6,087 nt of DNA from Candidatus Saccharimonadota bacterium. Its GTDB lineage: Bacteria > Eremiobacterota > Xenobia > Xenobiales > Xenobiaceae. The first letter of the stretch is position 1, and each line of letters starts with the position of its first letter. The position numbers and the translations under genes are program-made. The stretch lies in assembly GCA_004554425.1 (NCBI GenBank), contig SFMI01000107.1:1-6087 (forward strand), read 5' to 3'. The notes under the pieces are model-generated. The model was not told the origin of the DNA. It worked only from the letters and a program-made list of their open reading frames with translations, and ran no database searches. Shown here piece after piece: positions 1-6,046 of this stretch.

Positions 1-1372
1 CATTACTGCTAACAGTCTTTGTTCCGTTCTTATAAGAAGCAGTTACAGCAACTTTAATTGGCTCAGTTATAGAGTTTTGCTTAAATTGCAAAATTCCATC
101 TTTAGAAACTGACACTTCGCTATCAGGTATGGCTTTCTCATTGAAATCAGTAACCTTGAACTCGAACATATCAAAATTGTTCGTGATATTAATGTTAGGA
201 ATCTGTCCTTCACCACTGCTCCATTCTATATCACGTATTTGCAGTGGCAGATTTCTAACTGCTGAGGCCAACGTGCGCAGACTTTTGCCTTCAAAAAGTT
301 TCACTTTTTTTTGGCCAAGCGAGTAATCTACAGCTTCTGTATCACCTTGAGCTGGAATATTGTCAGGAACCAGGACAATGTTGCTGTTAACATTGTACAT
401 ATATTCTTCGGTTGATGTTAAGCTAAAACCGGCAATAGTACGGTCAGTTACGTATACCTTGGTGTTCTGGGTATACCCGGAAACGCTAGCTCTGTCTAAT
501 TTGACTCTTATGGTAGCGCCATCCGCTGGGGTATAAGCAACGCCCTTGTATCTTCCGGGAGTAGGATACTCGCCAACTTTGACTTCTTCAGGCTGAATGT
601 AGTCTTTAATGTCTTTGTAGTTGTCAATATCAACCAAACCGATAATGTTGGCAGTAGTAGTGCCGTCAGTTACGTTGTAAGCCAAGGTTGTGAAAGCGTC
701 AGCTTGGGTGGCCTTTGGATCTTTTTTGGCAAGTTCTTCGTCGTACTTCTTAATAAACTCAGGAGAAGCGGTTAAGCTATACTGAGCATCTTTTTCAGAG
801 AAGAAGTTGCCGTCGGTGATAGTGCCGCTGAATTTTTTGCCACTCTTATCTGTGTTCCAAGTAACGTCGTTGATATCGGAACCGAAGCCGACCACGTGTC
901 CGTCTTTGTCATAATAAATGGCAGTGACGGTGACATTAGTCATATTCTGGAAGACAGTGCTGGGCACACCTAATACTACATAGCACTTGTCGTTCTTAGT
1001 AGCGGAAGTGGGAGTTTTGTCAGCGGTAGTGTCGTCGGAGGTTGTATTTTCTTCGGCTAAAGCGGCGTTGGCTTTAGTAGTAGTGCCAGTGTAATTTATC
1101 TTCTGGACAGTGTCTTTGCTAGCTAACTGTTTACCGCTTTCAGTATCGGTAATCAGCCAACGTAAGGATTCGACCTTGCTGCTTCTAAGGGCCGCTTCGG
1201 TGTCTGCGTCGTAATTGACGGTAATTGCGTTAGCAATTTTGTCAGGATTTAAGGGGTTTACTGCAGTAGAATCGCCGCTGTCACCACAGCCTGTGGCAAA
1301 AATAGCAGCGCTCAGAGTTACGGTAGCAGCGATGGTTGCGAAACCAAAAATGTTTTTTCTTACGTAAGACAT
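1..1372 (-). CDS. Secreted lipoprotein with Ig-like/beta-sandwich character; C-terminus beyond window
   Basis: Reading the minus strand from ATG at 1372-1370 gives 457 uninterrupted codons that run off the left edge, so the stop is not seen. The N-terminus is a lipoprotein signal: a basic start (MSYVRKN), a hydrophobic stretch to about residue 25, then FATGC with Cys29 as the expected lipidated residue, followed by GDSGDS. Alanine at -3 of the lipobox is less usual than leucine. The mature part is rich in Thr, Asp, Lys and Asn and has alternating beta-strand-like segments. Near residues 360-455 it resembles Ig-like (Big-type) surface domains, with a terminal VAVTASYKNGTKT segment. I recognise no catalytic motif or named family. 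It is probably anchored in the periplasm or on the cell surface. It is transcribed away from the kinase operon and has no evident functional link to it. The reading frame and signal peptide are convincing; the function is unknown. Confidence 0.85.
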   Translation of the reverse strand, partial: MSYVRKNIFGFATIAATVTLSAAIFATGCGDSGDSTAVNPLNPDKIANAITVNYDADTEAALRSSKVESLRWLITDTESGKQLASKDTVQKINYTGTTTKANAALAEENTTSDDTTADKTPTSATKNDKCYVVLGVPSTVFQNMTNVTVTAIYYDKDGHVVGFGSDINDVTWNTDKSGKKFSGTITDGNFFSEKDAQYSLTASPEFIKKYDEELAKKDPKATQADAFTTLAYNVTDGTTTANIIGLVDIDNYKDIKDYIQPEEVKVGEYPTPGRYKGVAYTPADGATIRVKLDRASVSGYTQNTKVYVTDRTIAGFSLTSTEEYMYNVNSNIVLVPDNIPAQGDTEAVDYSLGQKKVKLFEGKSLRTLASAVRNLPLQIRDIEWSSGEGQIPNINITNNFDMFEFKVTDFNEKAIPDSEVSVSKDGILQFKQNSITEPIKVAVTASYKNGTKTVSSN

Positions 1373-1384
1373 TTAATTAACGAA

Positions 1385-1390
1385 TCTCCT
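1385..1390 (-). promoter_or_regulatory. Ribosome binding site of the lipoprotein gene
   Basis: On the minus strand AGGAGA lies 12 nt upstream of the ATG at 1372, a slightly long spacing with an AT-rich linker (TTAATTAA). It supports the chosen start, and the signal peptide beginning there agrees. A perfect TATAAT (minus strand, 1391-1396) directly abuts this site. It is probably not the -10 box, because a transcript starting there would lose the ribosome binding site. Confidence 0.6.
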
Positions 1391-1429
1391 ATTATAAAAG
1401 AGAAGTGATCACAAAAACCGTACTCCAAG

Positions 1430-1472
1430 CCTATTGCCCGAACTGTATCTTTTTGATACAATCGGGCATAGG
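1430..1472. repeat. Long imperfect inverted repeat (hairpin) upstream of the lipoprotein gene
   Basis: The left arm (1430-1449) contains CCTAT, GCCCGA and TGTATC. The right arm (1455-1472) contains the matching GATACA, TCGGGC and ATAGG. The loop is TTTTT. The stem is about 17 pairs with one bulged T and a small internal loop. Neither strand has a T-run immediately after it, so it is not a standard intrinsic terminator. A second hairpin abuts it: 1471-1478 pairs with 1483-1490 around a 4-nt loop, with one G-T pair. If the lipoprotein transcript begins upstream, both would lie in its 5' leader, ending about 58 nt before the start codon. On the plus strand they would belong to the transcript ending at the 1806 terminator. 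Function unknown. Confidence 0.55.
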
Positions 1473-1490
1473 AAAGGAACCCTCCTTTTC

Positions 1491-1757
1491 TCTAGAATTC
1501 GGGGTGTGGGTAAGTCGCCAAACTGCTACTGCCCCGGATTCTGTAAACACAAGTTGGGGTTTCAGAGGTTTTTTTTGTGAAGTCCAGAGAGCTTCAAACC
1601 TTCTCGCAAAAGGTTGGCGCTTTCTGTAGATGACGCTCATAAGAAAAGCCTGGAAACAATGCTAGGGGTCGGCACACAAGAACACGAAAGCACGACCTCT
1701 TGCTTGAGTTATGCCTTTTTATGAAATATCACCGTAGAAGCATTTTATCTCATCTTT
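1491..1757. other. Gene-free intergenic stretch with several small hairpins
   Basis: I see no convincing protein gene here. The only ORFs on either strand are about 70 codons, overlap the structured DNA, lack ribosome sites and have no recognisable domain. Local foldings include AACCTT/AAGGTT (1597-1602 with 1610-1615). There is also an 8-bp stem with one G-T pair, extended past a T-T mismatch (1661-1671 with 1693-1703). I looked for tRNA, tmRNA, RNase P RNA, SRP RNA and common riboswitch signatures and matched none. The G+C content is higher than in the AT-rich stretch that follows, and a plus-strand terminator closes the region. An unrecognised small RNA is therefore possible but not shown. 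Confidence 0.35.
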
Positions 1758-1806
1758 GCGGCCTTGTCTATAGGATCTGCTAGACATGGCCGCCTGTTGT
1801 TTTTTT
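1758..1806 (+). terminator. Intrinsic terminator, plus strand, with no obvious gene upstream
   Basis: GCGGCCTTGTCTA (1758-1770) pairs with TAGACATGGCCGC (1781-1793), 12 of 13 positions, around a 10-nt loop. It is followed by CTGTTG and a run of Ts to 1806. The T-run is only on the plus side, so it stops rightward transcription. The neighbouring gene to the left runs the other way, so this terminates either an unseen plus-strand RNA from 1373-1757 or antisense transcription leaving the lipoprotein locus. It also insulates the kinase operon from upstream read-through. Confidence 0.8.
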
Positions 1807-2074
1807 GATAAAATAAAACTTAGTGTAATAACAGAAAACCTAATTTTGTGGTTTTTTCTTTTTTATTAAATCTAACTTATTGATAAAACAATCTTCTCCC
1901 CATTTGTTACATTTTTTTGCGTTTTCACTTAATAGGTGCAATATATACGCATAATATGCTTCTCTTTATGTATTTTTAGTAATAATTATTTAATTTGTCT
2001 ATAATCTTTTAAATATAATGTGGTAGCAAATTGGATTCAGCCTGGTTATGTAAGAGGAGAAGAGTGGCGCAGGT
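1807..2074. other. AT-rich upstream region of the kinase operon
   Basis: This is a strongly AT-rich stretch with long T and A runs and no ORF worth calling. It most likely carries the operon promoter and possibly regulator sites. I see no clean inverted repeat that could be named as an operator. On the minus strand TTGTTT and TAATAA occur 17 nt apart within about 1865-1895, a possible weak promoter reading toward the lipoprotein gene. In such AT-rich DNA this may well be chance. Confidence 0.4.
2014..2019 (+). promoter_or_regulatory. Candidate -10 box of the kinase operon
   Basis: A perfect TATAAT lies about 120 nt upstream of the annotated kinase start and just upstream of the end of the AT-rich zone. 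The -35 region is poor (TAATTT or AATTTG at 16-17 nt spacing). A second TATAAT at 2000-2005 has an equally poor -35. Either could serve, or transcription could need an activator. Sequence context alone supports this. Confidence 0.35.
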
Positions 2075-2134
2075 GTGAAAAAACGTAAGTTAAAGCAAAT
2101 ACAAAAACTAATCGCGGTGAGGTTCGTTCTTTAA
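2075..2134 (+). CDS. Possible 19-residue basic leader ORF, or detached N-terminus of the histidine kinase
   Basis: GTG at 2075 opens a 19-codon frame with product MKKRKLKQIQKLIAVRFVL, ending at TAA 2132-2134. This is 2 nt before the TTG start of the next gene. A purine-rich AGGAGA (2055-2060) lies 14 nt upstream, a rather long spacing. The peptide is highly basic and ends hydrophobic, which is what one expects of the cytoplasmic tail preceding the membrane helix at the start of the next frame. That next gene has only weak start signals of its own. So this could be a translationally coupled leader peptide, or the real start of the kinase gene separated by a one-base frameshift (true mutation or sequencing error). 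It could also be chance, given its length. Confidence 0.35.
   Translation: MKKRKLKQIQKLIAVRFVL
2116..2122 (+). promoter_or_regulatory. Weak candidate ribosome binding site for the TTG start at 2137
   Basis: GGTGAGG is the only Shine-Dalgarno-like run near the TTG at 2137, and it lies 14 nt away, longer than ideal. It falls inside the preceding short ORF, so translational coupling would fit. This weak signal is part of why the annotated start is doubtful. Confidence 0.3.
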
Positions 2135-2136
2135 CC

Positions 2137-3420
2137 TTGTTGATTTACATTGTCTGGCTGGCAGCCACTTCGCTGGCCCTTTTCTACTCTTGGTGGTCTT
2201 ATAACTTATTGCGCAAACGTGACGCCTACCAGCACAGCCTTTTGGCTTTGCAAGAAGCGCCCCTTATTACTGATGATTTTGCCAGTCAGGCTCAATTACT
2301 ATGCCAGGCTTGCTTAGATGAAATTGATGCTGATGGCTGTACGCTTTATTTGCAACCAGGTCACGAAGAGACTGGTTTCCGTTTGGCAGCTAAAGCTGGC
2401 AGTACCGCTGAAGAAACTGGTCCTGGCATGGTAAAAGATTTGCTTAAGCAAGCCTGGGACAGTGGGGAAATGGCTGAATCTAGAGCTTCGGGGCGCTGGA
2501 TGGTAGCTGTGCCTGTATGGCATGGTCATTCTGGCGGCGGCGTTATGATTGCCGTTTGGGATAGGCTCAATAAGCCGGGAGAAACGGAACGCAGCCTTAT
2601 GAAAGCCGCCGCTTCGGTTGCCTCTTTAATGGCGCCCCGTTTTGTACGTGAAGAGGCGCTGACTAAAGCTCATGAAGAGATACAAGTACTTAAAGGCGAA
2701 ATTGCTCAGGAAAGCCATTTAGCTGGCGTAGGTCGTTTGGCTGCCGGCGTGGCTCACGAATTGAGTCAACCTCTGAGCGCAGTTTTAACTATGGTGAGCA
2801 GCTTGTCGCGCACTTCACAAGATCCTGTCAATTCCCGCCGTTTGCACATTATTCAAGATGCTGTGCAAAAGTGTAAGGGCATTATCGAGAAGCTTTTAGT
2901 CTACTCCCGCACTTCCATAGAAAATGAAAATAAGGTCAGCTTCTCGCAATTTGTACGCGCTTCTACCGACATAAATCAAGTTGTGGCTGACAGCTTGGAA
3001 CTCTTGCGTGACGACTTTAGTGAAAATAAAATTGCTGCCCAAGTAAAATATGCCGAATTGCCACAAGTACGAGCCAACTCAACCCAATGGTCGCAAGCTT
3101 TTGCCAATATTTTGGCTTTTCTGCGTGATTTAATCAAAATAGAGCAAACGCCCAATCCTTTTGTAAGAGTTAGTACTAGCTATAAGGATCATCAAGTACA
3201 AGTCGAGTTTGTTACTAATAGTACGCTCATTTCCAAAGAAGAATTGCCTCGCTTGTTCGAGCCTTTCTTTGCCAATTCGCACCCTGGCCTGAGCAGTTGC
3301 TTCGGTTTGGGACTGGTGCGCGAAGTTGTGCGCAAACACAATGGTACTATCGAAGCTAAAGCGGCTCCGGCTGTAGGTATGGTTATACTAATTAGAGTTC
3401 CTGTTGAAGAAGTGGGGTAG
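2137..3420 (+). CDS. Membrane-anchored GAF-HisKA histidine-kinase-like protein with eroded ATP-binding boxes
   Basis: This is a 427-residue protein if started at TTG 2137, the only usable codon in the frame, which is open from 2089. One membrane helix (about residues 2-20) is followed by a basic stretch (LRKR), so the rest is cytoplasmic. Residues about 40-170 look like a GAF sensor domain, then a coiled-coil linker (172-198). The HisKA H-box is intact: GRLAAGVAHELSQPLSAVL with phospho-acceptor His207 and Glu208, of the HELxQPL type seen in DctB/FixL-like kinases. The catalytic domain is unusual. The N-box (ANILAFLRDLI) has Phe328 where the Mg-binding Asn is expected. The G1 box (VTNSTLI, 359-365) lacks the adenine-binding Asp and both glycines. 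The F-box (LFEPFF, 373-378) and GLGL of G2 (390-393) survive. ATP binding is therefore doubtful. No receiver domain or response regulator is in view. The Ser/Thr kinase gene starts 1 nt after the stop, implying co-translation and a shared task. Family assignment is firm; the activity is not. Confidence 0.88.
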   Translation: MLIYIVWLAATSLALFYSWWSYNLLRKRDAYQHSLLALQEAPLITDDFASQAQLLCQACLDEIDADGCTLYLQPGHEETGFRLAAKAGSTAEETGPGMVKDLLKQAWDSGEMAESRASGRWMVAVPVWHGHSGGGVMIAVWDRLNKPGETERSLMKAAASVASLMAPRFVREEALTKAHEEIQVLKGEIAQESHLAGVGRLAAGVAHELSQPLSAVLTMVSSLSRTSQDPVNSRRLHIIQDAVQKCKGIIEKLLVYSRTSIENENKVSFSQFVRASTDINQVVADSLELLRDDFSENKIAAQVKYAELPQVRANSTQWSQAFANILAFLRDLIKIEQTPNPFVRVSTSYKDHQVQVEFVTNSTLISKEELPRLFEPFFANSHPGLSSCFGLGLVREVVRKHNGTIEAKAAPAVGMVILIRVPVEEVG

Positions 3421-3421
3421 G

Positions 3422-5941
3422 ATGGTGGCTGAAAAAGATCTTACAAATGATAAAAAAGCCTCCCAACAGCCGGAATTCAAAATGGCTGCTGGACCTATGG
3501 CTTTGCCAACTTCTGGATTTATTAAAGAAATCGAAAATGAACCTGCCTCTGCTGTTGAAAAAGGCAAAGTCTTACAAGGGCGCTATAAAGTGGTGGGCCT
3601 TTTGGGCAAAGGTGGCTTCGGAGCCGTCTATAAAGTGACCGATTTGCGCTTGCCGGGCAAATTTTGGGCTCTTAAAGAACTTCATTTCCGCGATAAGTCT
3701 CAATTGGCCGAAGCCAAACGCAGCTTTGAGCGCGAAGCGCGTTTGCTTTCTACTTTAATCCACCGCAGCTTGCCAGTTATAGTCGACTTCTTTTCGGAAG
3801 GCGACTCGACGTTCTTGCTCATGGAAGAAATTGAGGGCTGTACTTTGGCTCAACTGGTGGAAGAAAACGGGCCGCCAGGTGAAGTAGATGCTTTGCGCTG
3901 GGCTTTAGAAATAGCTCGCGTTTTGGAATATTTACACAGTCAAGAGCCGTCGGTTATCTTCCGCGATCTTAAGCCGGAAAATGTCATGGTCAGTTCCGAT
4001 GGTCATATAAAGTTAATCGATTTCGGTTTGGCTCGTTTTTTCGATCCTACTAAGAAGCGCGATACTTCTGCTGTTGGTTCGGTCGGTTATGCTCCGCCTG
4101 AAGTGTGGGAAGATTCCAGCCAGACTGATGCTCGCAGCGATATCTATTCTTTCGGCGCTACTTTATATTTCGTCCTGACTGGAAAAGCGCCCTCGCCAGT
4201 GTATGGCCGCCACCAGTTAGCTCCTTATTGTCCGAAATTAAATCCCGATTTCGCTAAATTGGTCTTGCGCTGTATGCAAGTCAATCCTGAAGATCGCTAC
4301 CAAAATATGGAACAAGTGATTAGAGACTTAATTTCCATTCTTTCCTCGGTAGCGGCTGACGATCCCATACTTAAAGACGAATTGCGGGCTGAATCTTTCC
4401 GTCGGGTTGCAGCTCAAAGTATCAAAAGGCCGCGCCATGTGGTTGTAGCTAATGCCAGTTCTAAAGGAGAACGTACTCTAAAAGCACCGCGAGCGGCTAC
4501 TACTTCTAAACTGGCTCCTGTACTTATTTTAGTTTGCAGTTTGCTATTTATTTGGGGCGCTTGGGGTGGTTTCTACCACTTAAAAAATAGTCAGGGCTGG
4601 GAATTTGATATTCCTTACGAATTGGTTAACCCAGATAAAGAGACGGCTCGTCTCTATATCAACCAACAAAATTGGCCTAAAGCTATGGCGTGCCTATCTC
4701 AAGCCATTACTCGTCATCCTAGCGACGCTGAAGCGCATATCATGATGGAAAATGTCAATGTGCATTTAAGTGGCAAGCCTTACTTTAGAGTACCAGCTTT
4801 TATGACGCTTTCAGGCAGTGATGCTCCCGAAGCTTATCGTTTACTTTACGGTATTGCTATGGCTCAGCGCGATTTTAATAAAAATGGCGGCGCCAAAGAC
4901 GGACGCTTGGCTATTGTCGATATTTACGACGATCGCTCCAATATGGAAACTGCAGCTGGTATTTGTGGTAGTATCAATAATGATCAAGAGTATTTAGGAG
5001 TAATTGGACCTTTTAGCTCGCAGTTTTCTTTGGCATTGGCTCCTTTGTTTAACTCTGCTCAGTTGCCCATACTTACGCCAGTTGTTTCTGCTCCTGGTAT
5101 TTGGGAGCAAGGGCGTTGTATCTTCACGGCTAGCGATACCAATGCGGCCCGCTGTGCTGTTATTGCTCGCTATTTGTTACAAAATGGCTACCGCAAAGTG
5201 GGCATTGTTGTCGATAGAGATAGCGTGCTTTCGGCTAATGTGGCAGAATATTTCCGCAGCAGTTTCAAAGCTATGGGCGGTGAAATCGGCTCAGAAACTA
5301 AGTTCACTGGAGTAAAATTCGCTAAAGTTATCGATAAGCTGGAACAAGATGGCGTAGATTGTGTCTTCTTTTCTGACCATCGCGGTACGCCTCTGGCTCT
5401 TTTTGCTAAAGAATTACGCTCTCGCGGTTTAAAAATGCCTATCGCCGGTCAGGTGGCTCCTTTTACCAAAGATCTAATTACCGTAGGCGGAAACGCTGTA
5501 GAGGGCTTGATCCTTTCTGGCTACTTCCATAGCGACAGTCCAGAGCCAGCTACCAAACTTTATTCCGAGCGTTTCCGCAGCCTCTTTGGCGGAATTTCAC
5601 CATCTCACTTAGATGCCAGTGCTTATGATGCAGCCAATATTATTTTTAGCGCTTATAAGCATGGTGTGAAGAATCGCCAAGAAATGTGCGCTTATTTGCA
5701 CTCTATTGGCGCTGATCCCAAAGAAAAAGGGGTGCGTCCGTGTTGGCAAGGAGCTACTGGCACTTTCTCTCTGGCACGCAAACTGGATATTCGCGATATT
5801 TACTTAATTAAGATCCACAAGGGAAAATACAACTTAATTAAATTGTATCGTCGTGGCCAAAAAGAAGATCCTAAGGCTATCCCTGCAAGTAATACGTCTG
5901 ATTGGCTGCCTATGCGCACGCCTGCTGCTGCAGCCGATTGA
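3422..5941 (+). CDS. Transmembrane receptor Ser/Thr kinase with extracytoplasmic LivJ-type ligand-binding domain
   Basis: This 839-residue protein starts at ATG 3422, one base after the upstream stop. A TTG at 3404, overlapping the upstream gene, would add six residues but is less likely. After a 50-residue flexible N-terminus comes a Hanks-type kinase (about 53-315) with all key residues. These are the Gly loop GKGGFG (62-67), Lys85 (ALKEL), helix-C Glu105, catalytic FRDLKPEN with Asp182 and Asn187, DFG with Asp200, Thr215/Ser216 in the activation segment, and YAPPE. FRD in place of HRD does not remove the catalytic Asp. A basic linker precedes one membrane helix (364-384), giving N-terminus inside. 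Outside lie one TPR-like motif (about 405-444) and a full-length type-I periplasmic binding domain (about 455-804, Peripla_BP_6, LivJ/LivK-like). That domain retains IGPFSSQ (528-534) and LTPVVSAP, positions matching the ligand-contacting Ser/Thr of LIVBP. It probably couples detection of an amino-acid-like ligand to protein phosphorylation, alone or with the co-transcribed histidine-kinase-like protein. Ligand and targets are unknown. Confidence 0.92.
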   Translation: MVAEKDLTNDKKASQQPEFKMAAGPMALPTSGFIKEIENEPASAVEKGKVLQGRYKVVGLLGKGGFGAVYKVTDLRLPGKFWALKELHFRDKSQLAEAKRSFEREARLLSTLIHRSLPVIVDFFSEGDSTFLLMEEIEGCTLAQLVEENGPPGEVDALRWALEIARVLEYLHSQEPSVIFRDLKPENVMVSSDGHIKLIDFGLARFFDPTKKRDTSAVGSVGYAPPEVWEDSSQTDARSDIYSFGATLYFVLTGKAPSPVYGRHQLAPYCPKLNPDFAKLVLRCMQVNPEDRYQNMEQVIRDLISILSSVAADDPILKDELRAESFRRVAAQSIKRPRHVVVANASSKGERTLKAPRAATTSKLAPVLILVCSLLFIWGAWGGFYHLKNSQGWEFDIPYELVNPDKETARLYINQQNWPKAMACLSQAITRHPSDAEAHIMMENVNVHLSGKPYFRVPAFMTLSGSDAPEAYRLLYGIAMAQRDFNKNGGAKDGRLAIVDIYDDRSNMETAAGICGSINNDQEYLGVIGPFSSQFSLALAPLFNSAQLPILTPVVSAPGIWEQGRCIFTASDTNAARCAVIARYLLQNGYRKVGIVVDRDSVLSANVAEYFRSSFKAMGGEIGSETKFTGVKFAKVIDKLEQDGVDCVFFSDHRGTPLALFAKELRSRGLKMPIAGQVAPFTKDLITVGGNAVEGLILSGYFHSDSPEPATKLYSERFRSLFGGISPSHLDASAYDAANIIFSAYKHGVKNRQEMCAYLHSIGADPKEKGVRPCWQGATGTFSLARKLDIRDIYLIKIHKGKYNLIKLYRRGQKEDPKAIPASNTSDWLPMRTPAAAAD

Positions 5942-5964
5942 TAGAACGATTGTTAGTGCAAAGT

Positions 5965-6005
5965 AAAAATGCAGTCTCACTTTTCTTGTGAGGCTGCATT
6001 TTTAT
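5965..6005 (+). terminator. Intrinsic terminator of the kinase operon, probably bidirectional
   Basis: ATGCAGTCTCAC (5969-5980) pairs with GTGAGGCTGCAT (5988-5999), with a single G-T pair, around TTTTCTT. It is followed by TTTTTAT and preceded by AAAAA, so it should work on both strands. It begins 24 nt after the kinase stop codon and closes the operon. Its symmetry suggests that a convergent minus-strand gene may lie just to the right. Confidence 0.88.
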
Positions 6006-6024
6006 AAGATACCCAGCCAGAAAA

Positions 6025-6046
6025 CCCACGGTCTTTAGACCGTGGG
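6025..6046. mobile_element. Perfect palindrome resembling an IS200/IS605-type element end
   Basis: CCCACGGTCT (6025-6034) and AGACCGTGGG (6037-6046) form a perfect 9-bp stem with a TTTA loop, followed by ATGAATGGCG. Short hairpins of this form (CCCACG...CTTTAG...CGTGGG followed by an ATGAATGG-like run) are typical of the subterminal ends of IS200/IS605/IS1341 elements and their TnpB guide-RNA scaffolds. No transposase or tnpB is visible. To the left are the operon terminator and the kinase, so either the element continues right of the window or this is a solitary end. On the minus strand a frame open from the window edge stops at TAA 6035-6037 inside the palindrome, which could be a gene's 3' end but is too short to judge. 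It has no T-run, so it is not a second terminator. Confidence 0.5.

Noticed and set aside
129..326. 65-codon plus-strand ORF
   Set aside because: Lies antisense to the lipoprotein gene, whose frame is open throughout and carries a convincing signal peptide.
651..1094. Repeated AGTAGTAGTGCC strings in the lipoprotein gene
   Set aside because: Explained by Thr-Thr-Thr codon runs in a Thr-rich protein. Not a dispersed repeat.
1391..1396. Perfect TATAAT on the minus strand as the lipoprotein promoter -10
   Set aside because: It abuts the ribosome site, so a transcript starting from it would omit that site, and there is no acceptable -35.
1501..1560. Resemblance to an SRP-RNA-like or riboswitch-like segment (GTGTTTAC and GGGGCAGTAGCAG on the minus strand)
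   Set aside because: The arms do not pair as an SRP hairpin and the conserved apical motif is absent. No riboswitch consensus fits.
1405..1640. Overlapping ORFs of 74 codons (plus) and 69 codons (minus) in the intergenic region
   Set aside because: They overlap each other and the hairpins, lack ribosome sites and show no domain or signal sequence. They are more likely chance open frames.
5004..5315. 103-codon plus-strand ORF inside the receptor kinase gene
   Set aside because: Out-of-frame shadow of the binding-domain coding sequence. The main frame aligns well with the LivJ family across the same bases.
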